64,000 bases of DNA, taken from positions 2,108,001-2,172,000 of the forward strand of contig OZ245934.1 of the NCBI GenBank assembly GCA_965230005.1. Reading direction: 5' to 3'. The position numbers and the translations under genes were made by a program. A model generated the notes under the pieces. The model was not told the origin of the DNA. It ran no database searches and saw only the letters and a list, made by a program, of their open reading frames with translations. Origin of the DNA: SZUA-309 sp965230005. GTDB lineage: Bacteria > Pseudomonadota > Gammaproteobacteria > Pseudomonadales > Azotimanducaceae. Positions 52,849-60,703 of the stretch are shown here, piece by piece; position 1 is the first letter of the stretch; every line of letters starts with the position of its first letter.

Positions 52849-52879
52849 TTCAAGCACACGCCCTCGGAGCGCGGGATCC

Positions 52880-53176
52880 TCAGGATCCGTAGTGCCGGGC
52901 CAGCGCTCGGATTTCTTCGTCGGTCAGCTCCGCGGCAAAACCGTTCATGACCGCGTTCTTGCGCTTGCCGCTCCGATAGGCAAGGAGCTGCTTGCGCAGA
53001 TAACCCTCCCATTGCTTGTTCAGGTTCGGATAAAGAGGCGCTATCGCCACGCCCTGCACGCCGTGGCAAGCCACGCAGCCTTTCTCCTGCACGAGGGCTT
53101 CGCTGTCGAGAGGAGCCTCCCCGCAACCCATGAGCAGGGCCGCGAGCAGTAAGAGTCCGGGTAGTCGAGGATTCAC
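52880..53176 (-). CDS. Single-heme cytochrome c lipoprotein
   Basis: The 98-residue protein has a lipoprotein signal (AALLMGC, Cys18), one heme motif GCVACHGVQG and a class I cytochrome c tail with the axial Met probable in KNAVMNGFAAELTDEE. It is periplasmic, bound to a membrane. It is the second of two adjacent small cytochromes, 11 bases behind the first, and downstream of the CoxL-like gene. Confidence 0.85.
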   Translation of the reverse strand: MNPRLPGLLLLAALLMGCGEAPLDSEALVQEKGCVACHGVQGVAIAPLYPNLNKQWEGYLRKQLLAYRSGKRKNAVMNGFAAELTDEEIRALARHYGS

Positions 53177-53187
53177 TGCATTACTCC

Positions 53188-53535
53188 TTAGCCGGGCTGG
53201 TTGAAGTATTCGGCGAGCTGCTGAATCTGCTCATCGGAGAGTGGCGCTGCCTGGCCGTTCATCTGATTGCCCGGTTCCTCGCCTTCGCGGAAGTAGCGCA
53301 GGCGGCTGACCAGGTAGGCCACGTTCTGGCCGGCGATATTCGGATAGCGGTCTGAGTTCGCCACTCCCTTCTGCCCGTGACAGGTCACGCAGTGGTACTT
53401 GAAGGCGAGGCGCGCACCTTCGTCCGCGTCTGCACTGGCTATGCCGGGTAGCACAGCAGCGATGGCGGCGGCTGCCAGCAGGACTCGCCGCGCACAGTGA
53501 ATGTCTAGTATTTTTCTACTATTAGGTGTTTTCAT
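53188..53535 (-). CDS. Single-heme cytochrome c, soluble periplasmic
   Basis: The 115-residue protein starts at ATG 53535, with a signal peptide RRVLLAAAAIAAVLPGIASA. It has the heme motif HCVTCHGQKG and an axial Met probable in GNQMNGQAAPLSDEQIQQLAEYF. The first ~15 codons are AT-rich compared with the rest of the window, perhaps because they overlap regulatory DNA. It likely accepts electrons from an oxidoreductase such as the adjacent CoxL-type protein. Confidence 0.83.
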   Translation of the reverse strand: MKTPNSRKILDIHCARRVLLAAAAIAAVLPGIASADADEGARLAFKYHCVTCHGQKGVANSDRYPNIAGQNVAYLVSRLRYFREGEEPGNQMNGQAAPLSDEQIQQLAEYFNQPG

Positions 53536-53620
53536 GACGCGCAAGTTAGGCGAAACGCCATGAAAACGGCGTAAATTTTCTCGGAACAGTGCTTGTCAGC
53601 GAGAGAAGTCTAGATTTTGT

Positions 53621-55912
53621 CTAATTTTGTAGCGCCCGCCAGAGTTTTTCCGGCGTAATCGGCATATCGATGCTGGTGATCCCCCGATCTCTGAGCGCGT
53701 CGAGGACCGCGCTGACCAGGGCCGGAGGTGCCCCGCAGGCCCCTCCCTCACCAATACCTTTCACGCCGAGCTCATTGTTCGGATCCAGCACCTCGTTGAA
53801 GGACACATCGACGTCTGGCATCGAGGGTGCGAAGGGAATGGCGTAGTCGAGAAAGGACCCGGTGATGAGCTGACCGCTCTCGTCATAAACGATGTCTTCC
53901 AGGAGCGCCTGCCCCAGTCCCTGGACCACGCCCCCGTGCACCTGCCCGGCGGCGAGAAGCGGATTCAATACGCGCCCGCAGTCATCCACCGCCGTGTACC
54001 TCTCGACGGTGAGCTGACCGGTGCCCGGATCAATCTCGATCTCTGCGACGTGACAGCCGTTCGGAAAGGTATAGCCGCCGCCCCGGTCGTAGCGCACGGT
54101 GTCGACGAGCCCCTGACTCTCAAACTGGTCCGTACCGGCAGCGCGGGCCACCTCCGCGAGAGCAACTTCCGCGGTTCCGTCTTCCAGTCGATAGACGGCC
54201 GCTTCGTAGCGGACGCGTGCCGGTTCCGCCTGCATGAGCTCCGCCGCAATACCACGCCCGCGCTCGATCACCGCCTCGCCGGCCTGCTTCACGGCGATAC
54301 CGCCCATCTGCGACGAGCGGGAACCCCCGGTACCACCACCGAACTTCACTTCTGCGGTGTCGCCCTGCACGAAGCGGATGCGGTCGAACTCGATGCCGAA
54401 GGTATCGTTGAGGATCTGCGCAAAGGTGGTTTCGTGACCCTGCCCGTGGGAGTAGGTTCCAACCACAACTTCAGCGCTGCCGTCTTCGGCGATGGTGACC
54501 CGTGCTTCCTCTTCAGGACCACCTCCGGAGGATTCGACGTAATAACCGAGACCGATACCCCGCAGGCGGCCGCCCTGGCGAGCGGCCTCACGCCGGTTCT
54601 CGAAGTCGGGCCAGTCGGCCCGCTCCAGGGCGAGGTCCATGGTCTCGGCAAAGTTGCCGCTTTCAATACTGACGCCGGAATGATTCTCGTAAGGCATGTC
54701 TTCCGGATTGATGAAATTGCGCCGGCGGACCTCCTCCCGGGACAACCCCAGCTGTCGGGCTGCCTCGTCCATGAGCCGCTCCATGACGTAGCAGGACTCC
54801 GGCCGACCGGCGCCGCGGTAAGCGGCAACGGGCATGGTGTTGGTGAACAGGCAGCGCACGGAGTGATACAGCGCCGGGATCCGATAAACCGTGCCGGTAA
54901 TGCGCCCCCCGGCCATGGTCGGCACGAAGGGACCGACGGCGGAACAGTAGGCGCCGAGGTTCGCCAGCGTTTCGATGCGCAGCCCCAGCACCCGACCGTC
55001 GTCATCGAGCGCCAGCTCCGCTTCCGTGAGGTTGTCCCTGCCGTGCGAATCCGTGAGGAACATCTCCGACCGGTCGCCGTGCCATTTCACGGGGCGGCCA
55101 AGGGCACGGGCCGCAAAAAGACACAGCGCGGCTTCCGGATGCACCTCACCGCGGATGCCGAAGCCGCCGCCTGTGTCCCCGGAGATTACCCGCACCTGCT
55201 CCGGCGGCACCTTGAATATCGCCTTGGCCAGCACCCCCTGTTGCGCGAAAGCGCCCTGACTGGGGTTGTGCAATTCGAAGGCGCCATTCTCATAGCGACC
55301 CACGCAGGCCCTTGGCTCGAGGGGACTCGGGGCCACCCGGTTGTTGACGAGGGCGACCTGGATCCGATGGCTGGCTGCTGCCAGCGCAGAGGCCCATGCG
55401 GCTTCGTCACCGTTCTCGTAGTGGATGGCGAGGTTCGAGCCGCGGGACTCATGCAGCACTGTCGCATCCGGACTTACCGCCTCCTCGAGGGCAACAACGG
55501 CCGGCAGGTCGTCAATCTCAGCGAGCACGAGTTCCGCCGCATCCCGGGCCTGCTGTCGGGTCTCGGCCACCACCGCGGCAATCGGCTCGCCGACGAAACG
55601 CACCCGTCCTTCGGCGAGGAGCGGCCGTTTGGGAATGAAACAGGATTCGCCGCTGCGATCCTTGAGCACCGCCCGGCAGGGCATGCCACCAAGCGCTTCG
55701 AGATCGGCCGCCGTGTAGACGGCAATCACCCCCGGATGCGCAAGCGCGGCGTCGAGATCGATGGCCGTGAGGGTACCGTGGGCATAGGGCGACCGGACCA
55801 TGGCCAGGTAGAGCTGACCGGGAAAATTGACATCATCGGTGAAGGCACCACGGCCGGTGACGAGCCGCGGATCCTCCAGGCGGGGTACCGGCTGGCCGAT
55901 CCCGAACTTCAT
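53621..55912 (-). CDS. Molybdenum hydroxylase large subunit (CoxL/aldehyde-oxidase family)
   Basis: The 763-residue protein spans both domains of xanthine-dehydrogenase-family large subunits: PVPRLEDPRLVTGRGAFTDD, GDTGGGFGIRGEVHPEA, AYRGAGRPESCYVMERLMD (a non-CODH form II type motif, since no AYRCSFR is present), and GIGEGGACGAPPALVSAV with the catalytic Glu. It binds the molybdopterin cytosine dinucleotide cofactor and hydroxylates aldehydes or N-heterocycles. No small [2Fe-2S] or medium FAD subunit is in this window. There is no Tat signal. It lies 16 bases behind the FAH-family gene. Confidence 0.9.
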   Translation of the reverse strand: MKFGIGQPVPRLEDPRLVTGRGAFTDDVNFPGQLYLAMVRSPYAHGTLTAIDLDAALAHPGVIAVYTAADLEALGGMPCRAVLKDRSGESCFIPKRPLLAEGRVRFVGEPIAAVVAETRQQARDAAELVLAEIDDLPAVVALEEAVSPDATVLHESRGSNLAIHYENGDEAAWASALAAASHRIQVALVNNRVAPSPLEPRACVGRYENGAFELHNPSQGAFAQQGVLAKAIFKVPPEQVRVISGDTGGGFGIRGEVHPEAALCLFAARALGRPVKWHGDRSEMFLTDSHGRDNLTEAELALDDDGRVLGLRIETLANLGAYCSAVGPFVPTMAGGRITGTVYRIPALYHSVRCLFTNTMPVAAYRGAGRPESCYVMERLMDEAARQLGLSREEVRRRNFINPEDMPYENHSGVSIESGNFAETMDLALERADWPDFENRREAARQGGRLRGIGLGYYVESSGGGPEEEARVTIAEDGSAEVVVGTYSHGQGHETTFAQILNDTFGIEFDRIRFVQGDTAEVKFGGGTGGSRSSQMGGIAVKQAGEAVIERGRGIAAELMQAEPARVRYEAAVYRLEDGTAEVALAEVARAAGTDQFESQGLVDTVRYDRGGGYTFPNGCHVAEIEIDPGTGQLTVERYTAVDDCGRVLNPLLAAGQVHGGVVQGLGQALLEDIVYDESGQLITGSFLDYAIPFAPSMPDVDVSFNEVLDPNNELGVKGIGEGGACGAPPALVSAVLDALRDRGITSIDMPITPEKLWRALQN

Positions 55913-55928
55913 GATCTGCGCCGCCGAC

Positions 55929-56771
55929 TCAGCCGACGACGACCGGGTTGGAAAGCGTGCCGATGGGCTTCACCTCAATTTCGATCCGATCCCCCTCATC
56001 CATGAATACCGGGGGTTTACGCGCCGACCCGACGCCACCCGGGGTCCCGGTGACGATGACGTCGCCGGGGACGAGTTCCACGAAGGTGGAGCAGTATTCG
56101 ATGAGCTCGGCAAAACCGTGCACGAGCAGATCGGCCGTGGCGTTCTGCATGACCTCCCCGTTCAGGCGCGTGGTGATTTCCATGGCATCGAGATCGCCGA
56201 TCTCATCCAGCGTCATCATCCAGGGCCCGAAGCCACCGGTACTGGCGAAGTTTTTGCCCGGTGTGAACTGCGAGGTCTGCCGCTGCCACTCGCGCACGCT
56301 GCCGTCGTTGTAGATGCCGAAGCCGATGACGTGATCCAGCGCGGCTTCGCGGCTGATCCGGCGCCCGCCGGTGCCGATGATCATGGCGATCTCGCCTTCG
56401 AAATCGAGGGTCGCCGACTCTTCCGGCCGGATCATCGGCGCCTCATGCCCCATCTGCGCGGCCGCAAAACGCACGAAGATGGTCGGGTAGCCCTCGCCGC
56501 CGCGACCGGTTTCTTCCTGATGCGCTTTGTAGTTGAGGCCCACGCAGAGAATCTTGTCCGGATTGGTGATGGTGGGCAGGTAGGTCAGCGCCGCAAGGGC
56601 CAGGTCTGCTTCGTCACCGTGACTGGCACCGCCCGAGACGAGCCCTTCTGCAATGGCCGTCTTCAGATCCGGAAGACCGCTCTTCGCCCCCACATCGACG
56701 ACCCCGGCACCGTCGCTGGTGACATAGCCGAAGCTCTCGCGACCGTCGGCTGCGAAGGACAGCCAGCGCAT
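55929..56771 (-). CDS. Fumarylacetoacetate hydrolase family protein
   Basis: The 280-residue protein has the FAH fold: ILCVGLNYKAHQEETGR, then the metal site in LDFEGEIAMIIG (two Glu), IGFGIYNDGSVREWQ, and GDVIVTGTPGGVGSARKPP near the end. Family members hydrolyse or decarboxylate beta-diketo acids and ring-cleavage products. It starts one base inside the ADH stop (TGATG) and precedes the molybdenum hydroxylase, so it is part of a catabolic set. Confidence 0.9.
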   Translation of the reverse strand: MRWLSFAADGRESFGYVTSDGAGVVDVGAKSGLPDLKTAIAEGLVSGGASHGDEADLALAALTYLPTITNPDKILCVGLNYKAHQEETGRGGEGYPTIFVRFAAAQMGHEAPMIRPEESATLDFEGEIAMIIGTGGRRISREAALDHVIGFGIYNDGSVREWQRQTSQFTPGKNFASTGGFGPWMMTLDEIGDLDAMEITTRLNGEVMQNATADLLVHGFAELIEYCSTFVELVPGDVIVTGTPGGVGSARKPPVFMDEGDRIEIEVKPIGTLSNPVVVG

Positions 56772-57853
56772 CAGTCGAACATGATCACGTTGCGCGCGAT
56801 CTCACCGGTTTCGAGCTGCTTGAAGGCATCGTTGATGTCCGAAAGCTTGATGTGGCTCGATACCAGATCGTCGAGATGCAGTTTGCCCTGCAGATAGAGC
56901 TCGACGAAGCGCGGCATGTCTACCCGGAAGCGGTTGGAGCCCATGAAGGAGCCCTGAATCTTCTTCTCGAAGAGGAAATCGGGACCGTGCAGGGAAACCA
57001 TGTGCCCGGGCGGGATCATGCCGATCACCGTTGCCGTGCCCCCGTTGAGCAGCATGTTGAAGGCCTGCTCGGCGGTTACCTTGAGACCGATGGCCTCGAA
57101 GGAGTAGTGCACGCCACCACCGGTGAGCTCTTTGACCTGCTCCACGGGATCGCCGTCAGAGCCATTGACCACATCGGTAGCACCGAACTTTCGGGCCAGG
57201 TCCAGCTTGCTCGCCACCATGTCGACGGCGATCACCCGACTGGCGCCGGCGATGGCGGCGCCATTGATGCACGACAGGCCAACGCCGCCGCAACCGATGA
57301 CGGCAACGGTAGATCCGGGTTCGACCTTCGCCGTGTGAATGACCGCACCGACTCCGGTGGTGACACCGCAGCCGATCAGGGCTGCCCGGTCAAGAGGCAT
57401 GTCCTCGCGGATTTTCGCGACCGCATGCTCGTGGACGAGCATGTACTCGGCGAAAGAGCCGAGGTTCGCGAACTGCTGCAGCTCACTGCCGGCCTTGCTG
57501 AGCCGGGGCTCATCATCCTGACCGCGCCGCGTTTCCGGCTCCTGACACAGGGACATGTGGCCCGTAAGACAGTGCTCGCAGTGACCGCAGAACACCGAAA
57601 GACAGGTGATCACATGGTCACCCGGCTTCACGTAGTGCACGTCGGAGCCAACCTGTTCCACGATCCCGGCACTCTCATGGCCGAGCACCATGGGTGTGAT
57701 CCCCGGATAGGTCCCGTTAAAAAAGTGCAGGTCGCTGTGGCAGACGCCGGCCGCCGCAGTGCGGATCAGCACCTCCCGCGGACCCGGTTTGGAGACCTCG
57801 ATGTCCTCCACTTCCATGGGCTGATTCACTTCGCGGAATACGGCAGCCTTCAT
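56771..57853 (-). CDS. Zinc-dependent alcohol dehydrogenase
   Basis: The 360-residue protein is a medium-chain ADH: catalytic zinc ligands in GVCHSDLHF and MVLGHESAGIVEQVG, structural zinc cysteines in CLSVFCGHCEHCLTGHMSLC, the cofactor motif VAVIGCGGVGLSCINGA and AVDMVASKLD for NAD. The long insertion (CQEPETRRGQDDEPRL) resembles class III/NDMA-dependent relatives. It oxidises an alcohol to an aldehyde that the adjacent CoxL-type enzyme could take further. First gene of the ADH - FAH - CoxL group. Confidence 0.92.
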   Translation of the reverse strand: MKAAVFREVNQPMEVEDIEVSKPGPREVLIRTAAAGVCHSDLHFFNGTYPGITPMVLGHESAGIVEQVGSDVHYVKPGDHVITCLSVFCGHCEHCLTGHMSLCQEPETRRGQDDEPRLSKAGSELQQFANLGSFAEYMLVHEHAVAKIREDMPLDRAALIGCGVTTGVGAVIHTAKVEPGSTVAVIGCGGVGLSCINGAAIAGASRVIAVDMVASKLDLARKFGATDVVNGSDGDPVEQVKELTGGGVHYSFEAIGLKVTAEQAFNMLLNGGTATVIGMIPPGHMVSLHGPDFLFEKKIQGSFMGSNRFRVDMPRFVELYLQGKLHLDDLVSSHIKLSDINDAFKQLETGEIARNVIMFD

Positions 57854-57950
57854 CTCAATCCCCCTGTGATGCTTGATCGGTCATTCGAAAAAAGTGAGTC
57901 AGGCAGTGTGCCCCAGCGCCACAGAACGGCGCAAGCGGCGCTCGACCGAC

Positions 57951-58976
57951 TCAGGCGAGCTGGTCGAGACGACCCGTGGCGAGCGCGTGAGCGGCGGCAA
58001 TCGCGGCCTTGAGGCCGCTTGGGTCGGCGATGCCTCGTCCGGCGATATCGAAGGCCGTGCCGTGGTCCACGGAAGTGCGCACGAAGGGGATGCCGAGGGT
58101 GGCGGTTGTGCTCTGATGAAAGTCGTGGACCTTGATCGCAATGTGTCCCTGGTCGTGATACAGCGCGAGGACCACGTCGAACTCCCCGCCGATGGCTCGA
58201 TTGAAGATCGAATCGGCCGGGATCGGACCCGTCACGTTGATGCCTTCGCGCTGCGCGTCTGCTACGGCGGGGGTCAACTCTTCGATTTCCTCGCGGCCGA
58301 GGAGCCCCCCTTCCCCGCCATGCGGATTGAGCGCCGCCACGGCGATGCGCGGTTGGGAGAGACCCCAGGCAGTGAGCGTCGCCTGCATGAGCCGCAGCTT
58401 CTCGAGGACCGTCGCGCGGGTCACGTAGCGGGCAGCTTCAATGAGTGATTTGTGCGTCGACAGATGCACCACCCGGAGCCCCGGGGTCATGAGCATCGTT
58501 GCCGTCCATTCGGCGCCGGTCAGTCGGGCCAGGATCTCCTGATGGCCGATGTCGTCAACGTAGCCCGCAGCGTGGATGGCTTCCTTGTTGATCGGACAGG
58601 TGACCATAGCGCTGACGCGACCAGCAAGGCAGAGTTCAGCAGCCGTTTCTACGGCCTGCACCGCAAGCCGCCCGCAGTCCGCCTGCACTGCGCCGAAACG
58701 GAAGTTGGTGGAAACGCCTTCAGGATCCCCAAGGTCCAGGAGTGTCAGCGGTGCCTGCGCATCCGCGCCTTCTGCATCAGGTATTGGCGGCAATGCCACG
58801 CCAGCCGCCCGCGCGCCCTGCTCGAGGGCCCAGCGGGAGCCAATCAGACGCAACGGTGCGCCAGTGTCTGCACCAGCAGCAGACCCGGCAATGACCTTCG
58901 CCGCCACCTCCGGTCCGATACCGGCGGGATCGCCAAGCGTAACGGCCAGGGGCAGCGGGTCCTTCGAGACTGGCAC
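57951..58976 (-). CDS. pdxA: 4-hydroxythreonine-4-phosphate dehydrogenase
   Basis: The 341-residue protein has the PdxA motifs AVTLGDPAGIGPEV, MVTCPINKEAIHAAG, GHQEILARLTG, MLMTPGLRVVHLSTH and ALYHDQGHIAIKVHDF, with the metal His and Asp residues. It oxidises 4-hydroxythreonine-4-phosphate in pyridoxal phosphate synthesis. Start is GTG with AGGAG 11 bases upstream. The upstream palindrome (58991-59006) overlaps this ribosome binding site region. Confidence 0.94.
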   Translation of the reverse strand: MPVSKDPLPLAVTLGDPAGIGPEVAAKVIAGSAAGADTGAPLRLIGSRWALEQGARAAGVALPPIPDAEGADAQAPLTLLDLGDPEGVSTNFRFGAVQADCGRLAVQAVETAAELCLAGRVSAMVTCPINKEAIHAAGYVDDIGHQEILARLTGAEWTATMLMTPGLRVVHLSTHKSLIEAARYVTRATVLEKLRLMQATLTAWGLSQPRIAVAALNPHGGEGGLLGREEIEELTPAVADAQREGINVTGPIPADSIFNRAIGGEFDVVLALYHDQGHIAIKVHDFHQSTTATLGIPFVRTSVDHGTAFDIAGRGIADPSGLKAAIAAAHALATGRLDQLA

Positions 58977-58990
58977 GGCGGAAGCGACTC

Positions 58991-59006
58991 CTGTATATCT
59001 ATACAG
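58991..59006. promoter_or_regulatory. LexA-like SOS box (16-bp palindrome)
   Basis: CTGTATATCTATACAG fits the gammaproteobacterial LexA consensus CTGT-N8-ACAG and matches 15 of 16 positions of CTGTATATATATACAG. It is a near-perfect inverted repeat between the divergent pdxA and zinc-ribbon genes, ending one base before the latter's ATG and 14 bases from the pdxA GTG. Binding would cover both 5' ends. Confidence 0.65.
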
Positions 59007-59007
59007 T

Positions 59008-59361
59008 ATGAAAACTCTGGGAGATCTGCTGACGAGCTTTCAGCTCTACGCCGTCTGCACGCCTTGCGAACGTATGGAGCGCGTGCCGATTCGGGAGCTC
59101 GCCGAGCAGCTCGGTCACGACCTTACGATAGACCAGACCCGGCGTCGATTACGCTGCCGGGGTTGTGGCACACGCACCGGCGATATCCGGATCGTCTACG
59201 TGGGTGAGAATGCAAAGCTCGCCGGCTTCCACTACCGGGGCAACCCGGAACGCGGTCCGACCTCCCTGAAGCTCGCAGAGGATTTGACCAGAGAGGCCGC
59301 TCAGCCGTTGAGCAGTTCCGTGGACTCGAGCGTCAGTCCAAAACCTTCGACGCCCACGTAG
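59008..59361 (+). CDS. Small zinc-ribbon protein, apparently leaderless
   Basis: The 117-residue protein has two C-x-x-C pairs (CTPCERMERVPIRELAEQLG and LRCRGCGTRTGDI) of a small zinc ribbon. The Ser/Pro-rich tail overlaps the ribBX 3' end by 61 bases. No ribosome binding site precedes the ATG: only one base separates it from the LexA-like palindrome. A -10-like TATATC at 58994-58999 would put the transcription start at or near the ATG, giving a leaderless message. A later start is possible, but it would lose the first Cys pair. Function unknown; DNA-damage regulation is suggested. Confidence 0.6.
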   Translation: MKTLGDLLTSFQLYAVCTPCERMERVPIRELAEQLGHDLTIDQTRRRLRCRGCGTRTGDIRIVYVGENAKLAGFHYRGNPERGPTSLKLAEDLTREAAQPLSSSVDSSVSPKPSTPT

Positions 59362-60392
59362 TCCACCTCGCGCCCGGCAATGAGCCGGATCTTCGTCAGC
59401 CCGAGATCCCTCAGGATCTGTGCGCCAACGCCGATTTCCAGCCACTCGGCACGACGGGTCTCCTCCTTGCTCTGATCCGCCAGCGATTCCAGCGGAACCC
59501 CGACGAAGCCCGAGCGCAGATAGATGAGCACCCCGCCGCCCAGAGCCCCGATGCGATCGAGAGACACGTCGAGCAGGCTCTGTTCGTGATTGGTTTGCGG
59601 TCCGAAGATATCGTCGAGCAGCTTCTCCCGGTGAATACGCACCGGCACTGAATCACCCAGCTCGCCGAAAACCAGCGCGATGTGCTCGGCATCCTCGAAA
59701 CGCGTCTTGTAGGAAACCGCTCGCGCCTTGCCGATGCGCGTCTGCACTTCGAATTCCATGGTCCGCTCGACGAGCTGCTCGCGACGCTGTCGGTAAGCGA
59801 TGAGATCGGCGATGGAGATGATCTTCATGTCGTGGGCTTTCGCGAACTCGATGAGCTGCGGCAGACGCTGCACGGTGCCGTCGTCGTTGACGAGCTCCGC
59901 CAGCAGCCCCACGGGCGGCAGTCCGGCCAGCACCGCGAGATCAATCCCGGCTTCCGTGTGCCCGGAGCGCACGAGAACCCCGCCGCGGCGGGCTACGAGC
60001 GGGAAGATGTGGCCAGGGCGGACGAAGTCATCGGCGCCGACGTTGGAGCTCGTCAGGGCCTGCACCGTGGCGGCCCGCTCTTCGGCTGAGATACCCGTTG
60101 TCAGGCCATCCTTATAGTCGATGCTGACAGTGAACGCCGTGCTCATGGGGGCGTCGTTGCGGGCCACCATGGGGTCCAGGTGCAGCTTCGTCGCCTGATC
60201 TTCGAGAATGGGCGTACAGAGAATGCCGCTCGTATGGCGGATCATGAACGCGACCTGCTCCGGGGTCGCTTTGCTGGCGGCCATGATCAGGTCGCCCTCG
60301 TTTTCCCGGTCGTCGTCGTCGACGACCACCACCATTTCGCCGTTCCTGATCGCGGTGATTGCGTCCTCAACGGTGTCAAAGGGATTGCTCAT
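59301..60392 (-). CDS. ribBX: RibBX: 3,4-dihydroxy-2-butanone-4-phosphate synthase with degenerate GTP cyclohydrolase II domain
   Basis: The 363-residue protein has a complete RibB domain (DDDDRENEGDLIMAA, GHIFPLVARRGGV, GHTEAGIDLAVLAG). The C-terminal RibA-like domain lacks the three zinc-binding cysteines expected in HSECLTGD...RCDCG: the region reads RIHREKLLDDIFGPQTNHE. This is the RibBX architecture reported from proteobacteria, active as RibB only. It makes the four-carbon precursor of riboflavin from ribulose 5-phosphate. A terminator-hairpin arrangement lies upstream. Confidence 0.9.
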   Translation of the reverse strand: MSNPFDTVEDAITAIRNGEMVVVVDDDDRENEGDLIMAASKATPEQVAFMIRHTSGILCTPILEDQATKLHLDPMVARNDAPMSTAFTVSIDYKDGLTTGISAEERAATVQALTSSNVGADDFVRPGHIFPLVARRGGVLVRSGHTEAGIDLAVLAGLPPVGLLAELVNDDGTVQRLPQLIEFAKAHDMKIISIADLIAYRQRREQLVERTMEFEVQTRIGKARAVSYKTRFEDAEHIALVFGELGDSVPVRIHREKLLDDIFGPQTNHEQSLLDVSLDRIGALGGGVLIYLRSGFVGVPLESLADQSKEETRRAEWLEIGVGAQILRDLGLTKIRLIAGREVDYVGVEGFGLTLESTELLNG

Positions 60393-60443
60393 TACTCTGC
60401 AGGGCTCGAAAAAGAGCGCGCAAGCCTACCACGTGGCGGCCGC

Positions 60444-60469
60444 AAAAAAAGCGGGCCCGAAGCGGGCCC
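60444..60469 (-). terminator. Intrinsic terminator/attenuator upstream of ribBX
   Basis: On the minus strand a 7-bp stem GGGCCCG-CTT-CGGGCCC is followed at once by seven T residues. It lies between the ZIP gene (whose stop is 235 bases away) and the ribBX start (52 bases away). It could end the ABC-ZIP operon or act as an attenuator for ribBX. Confidence 0.75.
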
Positions 60470-60548
60470 GTAGTCTGGAGGGAGTTGCCCTGCGCTACCG
60501 GGGCTGGTGGCGCGGGCGGAACCCGGGTGGGTTCACAAGGGATAAAGG

Positions 60549-60593
60549 GACGGTTGGCAGTTACCGCCGGGGAAGACCGTAACAGCCGCCGTC
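60549..60593. promoter_or_regulatory. Long imperfect inverted repeat upstream of ribBX
   Basis: GACGG-tt-GGC-a-GTTAC, a 14-base loop, then GTAAC-a-GCC-g-CCGTC forms a stem of 13 Watson-Crick pairs in three blocks with small mismatched bulges. On the minus strand the corresponding RNA lies ~80 bases before the terminator. It is a candidate structured leader element of unknown type. Confidence 0.5.
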
Positions 60594-60703
60594 ACTCACT
60601 TAGTCCATTGAGCCCGGCACGAGTTTCCCGCGCTGCAGGCTGGTCAGACAATTGTTGTGACGGGTATCGAGTCGTCAGTCCATCGCCGTCTGGCTGCTGC
60701 CCG

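Larger units (their letters stand above)
60393..60703. other. Intergenic region of 311 bases upstream of ribBX
   Basis: No supported gene. It holds, in the direction of ribBX transcription, the structured inverted repeat at 60549-60593 and the intrinsic terminator at 60444-60469, and then ~50 bases to the ribBX start. I searched for the FMN riboswitch core and did not find it. Confidence 0.6.

Noticed and set aside
53936..56005. A 689-codon antisense frame across the CoxL gene
   Set aside because: The minus-strand gene is a complete molybdenum hydroxylase; the other frame is low-complexity and His/Arg-rich.
60393..60703. FMN riboswitch upstream of ribBX
   Set aside because: A CGGCGGTAAC segment recalls one part of the FMN aptamer, but the other conserved blocks (GGGTGAAATTCCC type and GTCCGGATG type) are not there.
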